Made by a program: the position numbers and the translations under genes. From Candidatus Gastranaerophilales bacterium (GTDB lineage: Bacteria; Cyanobacteriota; Vampirovibrionia; Gastranaerophilales; Gastranaerophilaceae), in assembly GCA_947624665.1 (NCBI GenBank), contig CANQLK010000027.1:1-15010 (forward strand): DNA of 15,010 nt, in the 5' to 3' direction. This document shows, piece after piece, positions 1-7,866 of this stretch (position 1 is the stretch's first letter; every line of letters starts with the position of its first letter). The notes under the pieces were generated by a model, which was not told the DNA's origin, searched no databases, and worked only from the letters and a program-made list of their open reading frames with translations.

Positions 1-1328
1 AGCGGAATATCGCTGTTATCACATAAGCGTTCTTTTGTATACGCCTTAAATTTGTCAGCCCAGTGCATATATGCAAAATTTGCGGCATATTTCATAAAAA
101 ACAAACTGTCAGGCTTAAAACCAAGCCTTTCTACTATATTAGACAGCTTATAAGTTTCTTTCCAAGCCCAATCAACACCTTGGTATAGTTCATCAACACT
201 CATATTCTTTGGTTGAAAACAGACATGTTCAACGTCATACATAGCATTTTCCGTTTCGATAATTCTGTTTTGAGCTTTTAAATCATTATAAAATGGAGTT
301 CCGGGAAATGGCGTTATTATTGAATATCTCGGTAAATCTATTTTTAATTTTTGAACAGCTTCTACAGTCTTTTCAAAAACGTCTTTATCATCTTCATCAC
401 CGCCAAAAGCAAAGCAGCCGTTAACGGTTACACCTATATCATGAAGCTGTTTCATTAATAATTCATAATTCGCTGTTTTATTTACACCTTTATTAACAAA
501 AGCCTGCGCTTTTTGGTTTATCGATTCAAACCCGATTAATAACCCTCTGCAGCCGCTTTTTTGAAGCAGGTTCATTAATTCTTTATCAAGAACAACTGCT
601 GATGTCGTTAATCCGAACCATATTTTCTTTAACGGTATCATTGCTGAGAAAAGTTTTTTGGCGTAATCCATATCACTTATAAGGTTTACATCTGGGAATA
701 AGACTTCTTTCCCTTTTAATGTTTTCATTTCGGCAATAACTTCATCAATAGGGCGGTATAATATATTTCTGCCGAATGCCGCAGGATATGCGCAAAATGA
801 ACAATGATGCGGACATCCTCTTATTACTTCCATTGTATTATATGTTACATAAGAATTTTTCTTTAATAAATCACGTCTTGGCAGTGGTCTGTTTGCTATT
901 GACGTACTTTCATAATCCGAATATTCTCCTTTTAAACATCCGTTTTTATAATCCAATAGTGCTTGAGGGAATGTATAATCTCCTAATCCCGTAAATAAAA
1001 CGTCACAATGAAGCCTTGTTTCTTCAGGTCTTAAAGAGGGATGAACTCCGCCTAAAAATACTTTTATTCCTTTTTTCCTGTAATAATCTGCCCATGCATA
1101 AGCTCTTGAGGCGGTTCCCGTTATGGCTGTTATTGATATAATATCGGCTTCTATATCCAAAGGGATTTTTTCAACCGTTTCATCATAAAATTTAACTTCC
1201 GCATTCAGTTCGCTTGGAATTAGTGAAGCCAGTGTAGGAACCGTCATTGGAGCATAATGAAGCGCTTTTCCAAAACTTCCGTTATATCTGTGCATTGCGC
1301 CTGCGGGTGATATAAAAACTATTTTCAT
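1..1328 (-). CDS. B12-binding-type radical SAM enzyme, 3' end outside window
   Basis: 442 residues are visible before the window edge, with no stop reached. The N-terminal part (about 1-150) looks like a cobalamin-binding Rossmann domain, with FYDETVEKIP and the GGVHP loop. It lacks the DxHxxG signature, as is common in this branch of radical SAM proteins. The radical SAM core follows: RGCPHHCSFC supplies the CxxxCxxC 4Fe-4S motif (Cys172, Cys176, Cys179), and GFESIN and TPFPGTP lie later in the barrel. The start ATG (1326-1328) overlaps the TGA of the upstream GH3 gene by 4 bp (ATGA), indicating translational coupling. It is the last visible gene of the overlapping operon. Unlike the two other radical SAM enzymes here, it lacks the KWWLDD motif near the C-terminal part, so it probably acts on a different intermediate. 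B12 radical SAM enzymes often methylate or rearrange unactivated carbons; the substrate cannot be read from the sequence. Confidence 0.9.
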   Translation of the reverse strand, partial: MKIVFISPAGAMHRYNGSFGKALHYAPMTVPTLASLIPSELNAEVKFYDETVEKIPLDIEADIISITAITGTASRAYAWADYYRKKGIKVFLGGVHPSLRPEETRLHCDVLFTGLGDYTFPQALLDYKNGCLKGEYSDYESTSIANRPLPRRDLLKKNSYVTYNTMEVIRGCPHHCSFCAYPAAFGRNILYRPIDEVIAEMKTLKGKEVLFPDVNLISDMDYAKKLFSAMIPLKKIWFGLTTSAVVLDKELMNLLQKSGCRGLLIGFESINQKAQAFVNKGVNKTANYELLMKQLHDIGVTVNGCFAFGGDEDDKDVFEKTVEAVQKLKIDLPRYSIITPFPGTPFYNDLKAQNRIIETENAMYDVEHVCFQPKNMSVDELYQGVDWAWKETYKLSNIVERLGFKPDSLFFMKYAANFAYMHWADKFKAYTKERLCDNSDIP

Positions 1329-2800
1329 CTTTCATATTCTCCCTTAAAATCCCAATCAATACAGTTTGAAAAAATTTTATGTTTAATATCGCCTAACTTC
1401 TGACCTCGGCTTTGACATATTTCAGTATAACGCATTATTGCATTTTTTACTTTAATAATCCTAAAATGTTTTAATTGATTGAGTTTTCTGGCATATCTGT
1501 AATGAAAATTCATTAATAATTTTTCTTCGATTTTTTCTTCAATTTCTTTTAAATTAATTGATTTATCCGTTTCAAGATAAATAACATAAAAGAAATCCTT
1601 ACCGTCTGTATAAGGAGAAAACATGCAAAAATCGGATATAAAATCAAGTTTTAACTTGTGTATTATATCGGATACAAATGTTTCATTAAGCTTTTCCCCG
1701 AAATAATCCGAAATGTTATTTTCTCTTGAGATAAATTTTAAAAGCGGACAGTTGTTATAAAAATCATATACATTAATAATATCACCCGTATTATATCTGT
1801 ACAAACCGCCTTGAGTAGTTACTATAACGGTATAATTCTTTCCCTTTTCAAGTTCTTGAAGCAATTTTATTCCGTTTGTTTCAATATCGGCAAATTCATA
1901 GAAATGAGATGTTACACAAGGCAGTTTACCTATATTTATAATAGGTATGGAAGTTATTGCCTCTGTTGACAAAAGTCCTTTACCTTGTAATTCTACGTTA
2001 GGGAATAATGCTTTTAATTTCTCAAAGTACATTCTTGAATTTCCGTCATCCCAAGCACTTATGAGTTTTAATTTTTTCCATATATTTTGAGGTTTATCTT
2101 TTAATCTCTCGATAAAAAGCAATAGTAGTGTCGGACTCCAAACGGAAATAAGTCCCAAAGTATCAATTTTTGAAAGAAATTCGGCACTTGTTGAAATAAA
2201 GTTGTTATTAATGTCTGAAAGAGGGGGAATTGCTATATTCCTTCCGATAATTTGAGCAAACTCACTTTCAATATAGTCAAGGTCGTTTTCAAATCCTATT
2301 TTAATTTTTGATTTTATCTTATCTTGCTTAATATTGGGAGATATTGACCAATACATAGGAAGATTAATAATATCGGGATGATTTAAAAACAAATCGCTTA
2401 ACCAAGGCTTTATGCCGTTATTAAATGCTTTTTTCAGGCTTTTTGTATACGGAATAAGTTTTGCACCTCCGTTTGAACCGCCTGTCGGTTCCAGTAATAT
2501 TACTTCTTCCGAGGTCAAAATATTTTTTTTGCCATGCATTATTTCTTTTATATATGGCAGGTAATCTTCATATACGGTTATCGGAATGTCATTTTGGTAT
2601 TGCGAAATATTTGTAATCTTTTCAAATTTATATTTTTTACCGTATTTTGTATTTGAATTGTCCTTTAATATCGTTTTTAAAATATCTGATTGAGTTTTAT
2701 CAATACTGTTTATGGCTGATAAAAAATCTTTTCTTGTATTTTCAAACAGCTGTTTATATTCCGAGTACACGTCTTCCTGCCTTATTAAAATTATCTTCAC
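1325..2800 (-). CDS. GH3-family acyl-adenylating / acid-amido synthetase-like protein
   Basis: 491 residues with the hallmarks of the GH3 superfamily, known from plant auxin and jasmonate amino-acid conjugation and also found in bacteria. The N-terminal block has SNTKYGKKYKFEKI and DIPITVYEDYLPYI. An ATP-binding loop, TGGSNGGAK, lies at residues 106-114. GLLSTEA is at 275-281, TTQGGLYRYNTGD at 328-340, and SRENNISDYFGEKLNE at about 358-373. Family knowledge predicts ATP-dependent adenylation of a carboxylic acid followed by transfer to an amine. The loop differs from the usual SGTT-x-G form. The annotated start is a GTG at 2800, which overlaps the upstream GNAT gene by 47 bp. A second GTG at 2768-2770 follows AGGAAGAC closely, would give 481 residues and a 17-bp overlap, and may be the true start. 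The downstream radical SAM gene starts in this gene's stop codon. Acid and amine substrates are unknown. Confidence 0.85.
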   Translation of the reverse strand: MKIILIRQEDVYSEYKQLFENTRKDFLSAINSIDKTQSDILKTILKDNSNTKYGKKYKFEKITNISQYQNDIPITVYEDYLPYIKEIMHGKKNILTSEEVILLEPTGGSNGGAKLIPYTKSLKKAFNNGIKPWLSDLFLNHPDIINLPMYWSISPNIKQDKIKSKIKIGFENDLDYIESEFAQIIGRNIAIPPLSDINNNFISTSAEFLSKIDTLGLISVWSPTLLLLFIERLKDKPQNIWKKLKLISAWDDGNSRMYFEKLKALFPNVELQGKGLLSTEAITSIPIINIGKLPCVTSHFYEFADIETNGIKLLQELEKGKNYTVIVTTQGGLYRYNTGDIINVYDFYNNCPLLKFISRENNISDYFGEKLNETFVSDIIHKLKLDFISDFCMFSPYTDGKDFFYVIYLETDKSINLKEIEEKIEEKLLMNFHYRYARKLNQLKHFRIIKVKNAIMRYTEICQSRGQKLGDIKHKIFSNCIDWDFKGEYER

Positions 2801-3455
2801 AAAGCTCGGTTATACAAACAAGTTCATTCCCTTTATAATAAAAAGGATTTCTATTTGCAAAAAATTCTATATTCCTGTCCTTCAATTTTTCTTCGGGGAT
2901 TTTGGAATATTCTTCTTTTAAATAATCCTTTGCCCTGTTCATTACAATAATACCTGTTTTTTTATCATAGTTTGAAGGGTAGAAATTTTCGCCGAAAAAA
3001 TCAATAATTTTTTGTTCGAAATCGGGAGTATTCTTATCAAATCGGGGGTAAAACTCTTTATAAAATGCGGATAAATATTTATATGTCTTATATCCTTTTG
3101 ATATTAACAGCCAATAAAATTTTTCACTGAATTCTTTTTTCATATTTAATGCATTTTTTATCCAAACCTGCATTAAATCGTTGTTTGACCAGTAATCTTT
3201 ATGAATAACGGTATCACCCGAAAAAAGCAATTTTATTTTTATATTTTCTATTAATGCATCATATAATACTATGGTTGTAAAGCCCTTTATTTGATTATCG
3301 CTGTCTTTTAGTATTATTACCCGGCTCTTTTTTTCTAAATCTGATATAAAATTTTCTTTTTTTAAATTCTCATAATATATAGACATTAATTCGTACATAG
3401 AATTAATATCGCTTAAAGTTATTTCATTTAAAAGATATACTTTACCTTTCAGCAC
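2754..3455 (-). CDS. Probable GNAT-fold acyltransferase
   Basis: 233 residues. The middle has the look of the GNAT acyltransferase core: VIILKDSDNQIKGFTTIVLY (46-65) resembles beta-strands 3-4, and LLFSGDTVIHKDYWSNNDL (76-94) resembles the beta-5 and acyl-CoA-binding turn region found in GNAT-like N-acyltransferases. I cannot assign a subfamily, and the C-terminal half (Tyr/Lys-rich, from about 110) is not recognised. The GTG start (3453-3455) has AAGGA upstream at good spacing and overlaps the preceding radical SAM gene by 14 bp; the 3' end runs into the GH3 gene. Placement between a radical SAM enzyme and an acid-activating GH3 enzyme fits a role in moving an acyl group to an amine or alcohol, which is inference. 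Alternatively it could be a structural relative without catalytic activity. Confidence 0.6.
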   Translation of the reverse strand: MLKGKVYLLNEITLSDINSMYELMSIYYENLKKENFISDLEKKSRVIILKDSDNQIKGFTTIVLYDALIENIKIKLLFSGDTVIHKDYWSNNDLMQVWIKNALNMKKEFSEKFYWLLISKGYKTYKYLSAFYKEFYPRFDKNTPDFEQKIIDFFGENFYPSNYDKKTGIIVMNRAKDYLKEEYSKIPEEKLKDRNIEFFANRNPFYYKGNELVCITELCEDNFNKAGRRVLGI

Positions 3456-4821
3456 TGTTATTCCTTTCCAAATATCTGTTTAAGCCAAAAAGCATACCTT
3501 GCTTTTTATAAACTTCTTTTCTGAACAGAGGATTATAAATCCAGTATGTAATAAATCTGTGAAACGAAGCTAAATTTGTATGCGGTTCAAACATACGGTA
3601 AAACAATGATGAAGGCCTGTTAAATTTGTTTCTGCAATAAAAACCAGCTTCAGTTAATTCATCAGGAGTCATATTCTTCGGAATAAATGCGGCGTAATTA
3701 AATCTGTATGTATCATCAAGCCACCATTTACCTCCGTATAACAGTCTGTTTTCTTCTTTGAGCTGATTATATAACGGCGTATTCGGATACGGCATTAATA
3801 TATTAAATGCTGCAAAAGTAAATTTATTTTGAATTGAAAATTCACAAGTCGCTTTTATACTCTCAACCGTATCCGTATCATGCCCGATTGTAAAAGCAGC
3901 CCAGGTTTGAAGCCCCCAATATCTTAATCTTTCAATTTCCCATTTAAATTTATGAAATCCGTTTAATTTATTAACTCTTTTCCCCATATAATCAAGGCTT
4001 GCTTCGTTAATTGACTCAAAGCCCATAACAAAGCCCATACCGCCCGATTTAACAATAAGCTCCATTAACTCATCGTCATATAACATATCAATACTGCCTT
4101 GGCTTACCCAATGTACTTTTAGCGGGATTAAAGCCCTTAAAAGCTCCTTTGCTTTCTCTTTATTTGCCACAAAATTATCGTCAACGAAAAATAAAAATTT
4201 TCTGTTTTGATATTCTATTTCTTTTATAACTTCATCAATATTACGGGTATAATGATGTCTGTCAAAATATCTGCTTACGGCACAATAGTTACAGTTATGT
4301 ACACAGCCTCTTGAAAACTGTATTAAAGAAATAGGAAGATAACCTTTCCCTTTATATAAATCACGTACGGGGAAAACTCCTTTTTGCGGCGGAACGGCAA
4401 CACCGCCTTCATATACCCTTTGAAGATTATTATTTTTATAATCCTCTATTACCTTATCAATAATATTTTCAGCATCACCAATCATTACACAATCACAATG
4501 TTCAAGCACTTCTTCGGGAATTAACATTGCATGCATTCCGCCCATTATAACCGTAACATTTCGTTTCCTAAATTCTTCCGCTATTTCATAAGCTCTTTTG
4601 GCTGTATAAGTTTCTACGGTTATCATAGCTATATCAAACGGTTTATCATATTGTATTTTTTCCATTCTGTCATCATAAAGCGAAATTTCCGCATAACTTG
4701 CCAACAGTCCTGCCAATACACCAAGCGGTAAAGGCTCCATTCTCCCTTCATCCACATATAAAGAGTGCAGCTTCGTTCCTATTGTTGGTTTTATTAATGC
4801 TATTTTTAAATTGCTACTCAC
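3442..4821 (-). CDS. B12-binding-type radical SAM enzyme (second in operon)
   Basis: 459 residues, full length for the class. The N-terminal cobalamin-binding-like domain (about 5-150) has LYDDRMEKI and the GGMHAMLIPEE loop (94-104) and no DxHxxG. The radical SAM motif RGCVHNCNYC gives CxxxCxxC at Cys173, Cys177 and Cys180; downstream are FFVDDNF, GFESIN and MPYPNTPLY. The C-terminal region carries KWWLDDTYRFNYAAF, shared in form with the upstream paralogue. The GTG start (4819-4821) overlaps the upstream stop by 8 bp, with GGGGAAG about ten bases upstream. The TAA overlaps the GNAT-like gene by 14 bp. It is probably a tandem duplicate of the preceding gene that has since diverged. The expected mechanism is S-adenosylmethionine cleavage to a 5'-deoxyadenosyl radical, possibly with methylcobalamin as methyl donor. 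The reaction is unknown. Confidence 0.9.
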   Translation of the reverse strand: MSSNLKIALIKPTIGTKLHSLYVDEGRMEPLPLGVLAGLLASYAEISLYDDRMEKIQYDKPFDIAMITVETYTAKRAYEIAEEFRKRNVTVIMGGMHAMLIPEEVLEHCDCVMIGDAENIIDKVIEDYKNNNLQRVYEGGVAVPPQKGVFPVRDLYKGKGYLPISLIQFSRGCVHNCNYCAVSRYFDRHHYTRNIDEVIKEIEYQNRKFLFFVDDNFVANKEKAKELLRALIPLKVHWVSQGSIDMLYDDELMELIVKSGGMGFVMGFESINEASLDYMGKRVNKLNGFHKFKWEIERLRYWGLQTWAAFTIGHDTDTVESIKATCEFSIQNKFTFAAFNILMPYPNTPLYNQLKEENRLLYGGKWWLDDTYRFNYAAFIPKNMTPDELTEAGFYCRNKFNRPSSLFYRMFEPHTNLASFHRFITYWIYNPLFRKEVYKKQGMLFGLNRYLERNNSAER

Positions 4822-6121
4822 CGCCTAATTTCTTCCCCTGTTTCGCTTTTATCTCAGATTTTGATATTAAATTTGCACATAAGAATAATATAAAATTAGT
4901 AAAACTGTTGCAATTTGATTTGAAATTTAATAATCTTTTTAAAATATTTTTGTATGAATTAAATTCATATCTGGCATTCTTACAGCTCTGCATTAATTCT
5001 TCTTCGCTCATTCTTTCAGGTCTTAACATTGCATCGCCGTATTCGTAATTATCATCAAGCCACCATTTATTGTGTATTAGTCTGTTTTCCTCTTTTAATC
5101 TTTCGTATAACTTGGTTCCCGGCATGGGCATTAAAGGATTAAAATTTGCTATGGCAAATTTATTTTCAATGGCAAAATTCATTAAAGTCTTTGCCGTGTC
5201 TTTTGTATCGCTGTCATAGCCTATAACAAATGTTGCATATATCATTATTCCCGCATTATAAATATTTTGAATAACCGTTTTATAATCATTATACTTAATG
5301 TTTGCACCTTTACCCATTTGCTTTAAATTATCAATATTAAGCGATTCAAAACCGATTAAAACAAGGAAACAACCTGCTTTTTTCATAAGTTTAAGCATAA
5401 TGGGGTTTTTTGCTGCATCTATACTTATCTGACACGCCCATTTCTTTTTTAAAGGAATTAAACTTTCAAAAAGTTTTTGAGCTTCCTCTTCATTGGAAAA
5501 CAAGTTATCATCAATAAAAAATATTATGTTTTCTTTTATTTCTTTTAACTCATTAATAATATCAGCAACAGGCTTTGTACGTATTGAATTTTTATAAAAT
5601 GCATGAACACTGCAAAACTCACAAGCATACTTACACCCTCTTGAAAACTGTACAAGTCCGATTTTATTATATTTTTTGCCTTTAAATACCGAATAATCAT
5701 ATTTAATTGAAGATAAATCTGTTAATTTATTCGATTGATATATCCTTTTTAAACATCCGTTTTGTAAATCATCTAAAACTTCTTTCCAAACCGGTTCAAT
5801 CTCACCTGCTATAACTGAATTACAATAATTTAATGCTTCATCAGGACAAGCACTGGGATGAAAACCGCCCATAATAACTTTTTTACCTTGCGAAATATAT
5901 TTTTTTGACAGTTTATATGCTCTTTTTGCACTGAATGTTTCAACGCTTAAAGCTATAACATCAACATCAGACAGGTCGGGAATTTCTTCAACCCGCTCAT
6001 CATAAAAAACTATATTAATATTATCGGGAGTTAATGATTTTACAATAGCAAAAACTAAAGGGTACATCGCATCTTTTGACTGTTTACCAAACATACTCGG
6101 GCGGATAAAGGCTATTTTCAT
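4814..6121 (-). CDS. B12-binding-type radical SAM enzyme (first in operon)
   Basis: 435 residues. The N-terminal domain resembles a cobalamin-binding fold, with VFYDERVEEIP and the GGFHPSACPDEAL loop (85-97). RGCKYACEFC gives the iron-sulfur CxxxCxxC at Cys163, Cys167 and Cys170, followed by FFIDDNLF, GFESLN and MPMPGTKLY. The C-terminal part contains NKWWLDDNYEYGDAML, matching the next gene's KWWLDD block. The ATG start has a strong AAGGAG site eight bases upstream and shares one base with the stop of the membrane-protein gene (TAATG). Its 3' end overlaps the following radical SAM gene by 8 bp. The close pairing of two similar but not identical enzymes suggests either two successive radical steps or a heteromeric pair. 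The product class is not identifiable. Confidence 0.9.
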   Translation of the reverse strand: MKIAFIRPSMFGKQSKDAMYPLVFAIVKSLTPDNINIVFYDERVEEIPDLSDVDVIALSVETFSAKRAYKLSKKYISQGKKVIMGGFHPSACPDEALNYCNSVIAGEIEPVWKEVLDDLQNGCLKRIYQSNKLTDLSSIKYDYSVFKGKKYNKIGLVQFSRGCKYACEFCSVHAFYKNSIRTKPVADIINELKEIKENIIFFIDDNLFSNEEEAQKLFESLIPLKKKWACQISIDAAKNPIMLKLMKKAGCFLVLIGFESLNIDNLKQMGKGANIKYNDYKTVIQNIYNAGIMIYATFVIGYDSDTKDTAKTLMNFAIENKFAIANFNPLMPMPGTKLYERLKEENRLIHNKWWLDDNYEYGDAMLRPERMSEEELMQSCKNARYEFNSYKNILKRLLNFKSNCNSFTNFILFLCANLISKSEIKAKQGKKLGGE

Positions 6122-6792
6122 TAATTATTCTCCTTTGTATATTTGCAAATTCCCCAATATCCGTTTACTTTTTTTGAAATACAAGCATATATTAAAGTCG
6201 GTACAGTGATTGAAACCAAATGCATTAATATAATCAGTGTATAAAAAAACTTACTCTCTGGTATGGTTATTAAATATTCCATAAGTTTTATATAAAAACA
6301 ACAGATAAATCCGAAACAGTAAAAATAAACAGGCGCATATTCAAAGACAATTTCGTGTGCCGATTTATTTTCATAAGCACTCTTATTATTTACAACAATA
6401 AACCCGCATTTGACGGCATAAATATCGTAAATCACATTCCAAAAAGCAATAAAAGCACCGCCTAAAAGAGAAATTATAAAAGCATTTACTCCGCCATCCC
6501 AAACAGGTGAAACTTTATATATAAAATATCCGAAAATACTTGTAACAGACCCCAATACAAAGCCGTGGTATATCCTAAATTTTCCAATCATAAATCTTTT
6601 ATTGTTAAATTCCCACAATTTTGTAATGTTTGTGCCGATAGCAGGCACTATATACGCCGTTATTACAGGTAAACTTAATATTAAGACGGTATATTTAATG
6701 CTTAACAATGATTTGTACCAAATATAAACCGCAATGGGTAAGATTATTGTTACGGCTAAATACTGATATATATTATAAAACTTTCGATTCAC
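6121..6792 (-). CDS. Six-helix integral membrane protein of unknown function, first gene of the operon
   Basis: 223 residues with about six predicted membrane segments: roughly 11-30, 33-53, 72-92, 101-125, 150-173 and 181-205. Polar or charged residues within or next to these segments include His76-Gly77 (YHGFVLG), Trp118-Asn119 and Asp123 (WNVIYDIYA), and Glu151-Tyr152 (FEYAPVY). These look more like an intramembrane enzyme than a simple anchor. I do not recognise the family. The HGF.LG segment following a proline- and asparagine-containing helix faintly recalls CDP-archaeol synthase-like (CarS) proteins, but this is a weak impression. The start is a GTG (6790-6792) preceded by GACGGA, about 22 bases after the predicted transcription start. 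The stop shares a base with the next start codon. Its position as leader of a radical SAM/GH3/acyltransferase operon suggests a lipid or membrane-bound substrate or product. Confidence 0.75.
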   Translation of the reverse strand: MNRKFYNIYQYLAVTIILPIAVYIWYKSLLSIKYTVLILSLPVITAYIVPAIGTNITKLWEFNNKRFMIGKFRIYHGFVLGSVTSIFGYFIYKVSPVWDGGVNAFIISLLGGAFIAFWNVIYDIYAVKCGFIVVNNKSAYENKSAHEIVFEYAPVYFYCFGFICCFYIKLMEYLITIPESKFFYTLIILMHLVSITVPTLIYACISKKVNGYWGICKYTKENN

Positions 6793-6820
6793 TTCCGTCT
6801 GCTCTTTAACAATCTTATCA

Positions 6821-6849
6821 ATTATACACTTTTTTTATTGCCTTGTAAA
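6821..6849 (-). promoter_or_regulatory. Sigma-70-type promoter of the radical SAM/GH3 operon
   Basis: Read on the minus strand, TTTACA (6844-6849) is followed by a 17-base spacer and a perfect TATAAT (6821-6826). The predicted transcription start near 6814 leaves about 22 bases before the GTG of the membrane-protein gene. No other comparable promoter was seen inside the overlapping operon, so one transcript probably carries all six genes. Confidence 0.7.
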
Positions 6850-6898
6850 AAATATTAAATTTGATTTTTTGTAGCAAAAAAATAATTTATGATTTTTA

Positions 6899-6918
6899 TA
6901 TAAGCAAACAGAAAGGAT
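6899..6918 (+). promoter_or_regulatory. Weak -10 box and ribosome-binding site ahead of the 115-aa gene
   Basis: TATAAG (6899-6904) could serve as a -10 element, and AAAGGAT (6912-6918) is the best ribosome-binding site, ten bases before the ATG at 6929. I see no good -35 at the right distance. The divergent region 6793-6928 otherwise contains only A/T-rich sequence and the opposing promoter. Confidence 0.3.
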
Positions 6919-6928
6919 ATTTACGAGT

Positions 6929-7276
6929 ATGAGTATTTTAAAAGTATTGCTTAACGGGGTACCTTCATTTAAGGCTAAAACCCAAATAAACGCACCTGAA
7001 ACTATGCTGTCAGGCAAAGATAAAGCTTATTTTGAAGAATTGGGTAAAAAATACAGAGCTCCTCAGGATATTTTGGAAATTACAATCAGTAATCTTTATC
7101 ACAATGAAAAAAGTCCGGAAGTAGAATGTTACAACGTTACTAAAGCAATAAAAACTTCTTCTTCAACAATGCAAAGCACTAAAGCAATTCCATATAGAAA
7201 AGGCGGAGTTACAATAGAAAAAAATTCTCCAAAAAACTATTTGATAAAAACATTTAATGAAATGCTTTCTAAATAA
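6929..7276 (+). CDS. Small conserved-looking protein of unknown function
   Basis: 115 residues, soluble, no signal peptide or membrane segment. The N-terminus (about 1-25) reads LNGVPSFKAK and is followed by a helical stretch rich in Lys/Glu (29-60, GKDKAYFEELGKKYRAPQDI), a Ser/Thr-rich section (about 73-85) and a basic C-terminus ending FNEMLSK. Not recognised. The ATG at 6929 is supported by AAAGGAT upstream. It lies 23 bases ahead of the MazG-like gene on the same strand, with that gene's own ribosome-binding site in the gap, so the two are probably one transcript. Function might be linked to nucleotide-pool housekeeping by context only. Confidence 0.7.
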   Translation: MSILKVLLNGVPSFKAKTQINAPETMLSGKDKAYFEELGKKYRAPQDILEITISNLYHNEKSPEVECYNVTKAIKTSSSTMQSTKAIPYRKGGVTIEKNSPKNYLIKTFNEMLSK

Positions 7277-7299
7277 TATTAAATCCAAAAGGAGAAATA

Positions 7300-7866
7300 A
7301 TGAATATATCTTTAAATTATAATTTTAACAGCGTATCAATGGGTTCAAGGAAGAATAAAAATTCAACTTCGAGATCTTTATACAGCTTATTGGAACCGCT
7401 AAAGACAGATAAAAAAGCAATGATACCGTCAGGTGAATTGTTAAAAGGAATAAACTTCAAAAACAATAACCTTTTTGATACATTTGAAAAATTGGATGAT
7501 GCAACAAGAAAAATTAATTTCGTAAAATCTCAGGACTCTTGGGATTCTTGCTTGGAAGAAGAATTTATAGAGTTTCAGGAAGCACGCAAAGAGTACGAAG
7601 AAAATAAAACCCAGCAAAATTTTGACCACATGCAAGAAGAAATGGGTGATATATTCTTTACCGCTTCAAGCATTGCCAAAAACGCAGGAATAGACCCAAA
7701 ATCAGCCTTTGACACTACATTAAGAAAAAATGCAAACAGATTAAACCTTATGGAGAAAATGTCAAAAAAGAATTTGGCTGACTGTAGTGATATTGAAAGA
7801 CGCGGACTTTGGAACAGCGCAAAAAGAAAACTTTATGATGTCCAAACCTATCAATATTTAGCTTAA
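7300..7866 (+). CDS. MazG-like nucleotide pyrophosphohydrolase with N-terminal extension
   Basis: 188 residues. The core (about 76-155) shows the MazG/all-alpha NTP-PPase metal-binding pattern: EEFIE (87-91) and EEMGD (113-117) form the ExxE...ExxD signature with 22 residues between. It is followed by IAKNAGIDPKSAFDTTLRKNANR, the usual third and fourth helices. The family hydrolyses (d)NTPs to monophosphates and pyrophosphate, often removing damaged or unwanted nucleotides. Roughly 75 residues precede the core (Asn/Ser/Lys-rich at 1-28, then a SLYSLLEPL helix). This is unusual because single-domain MazG proteins are normally only about 100 residues. The ATG at 7300 follows AAAAGGAG at ideal spacing. 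A C-terminal 30-residue segment (IERRGLWNSAKRKLYD) is also outside the core. Substrate not predictable. Confidence 0.8.
   Translation: MNISLNYNFNSVSMGSRKNKNSTSRSLYSLLEPLKTDKKAMIPSGELLKGINFKNNNLFDTFEKLDDATRKINFVKSQDSWDSCLEEEFIEFQEARKEYEENKTQQNFDHMQEEMGDIFFTASSIAKNAGIDPKSAFDTTLRKNANRLNLMEKMSKKNLADCSDIERRGLWNSAKRKLYDVQTYQYLA

Noticed and set aside
776..994. Plus-strand open frame of 72 codons
   Set aside because: It lies wholly antisense to the radical SAM motif region of a well-supported gene and has no recognisable features of its own.
4698..5048. Plus-strand 116-codon hydrophobic open frame
   Set aside because: Antisense to the junction of two radical SAM genes whose motifs are clear; the hydrophobic look comes from A/T-rich complement codons.
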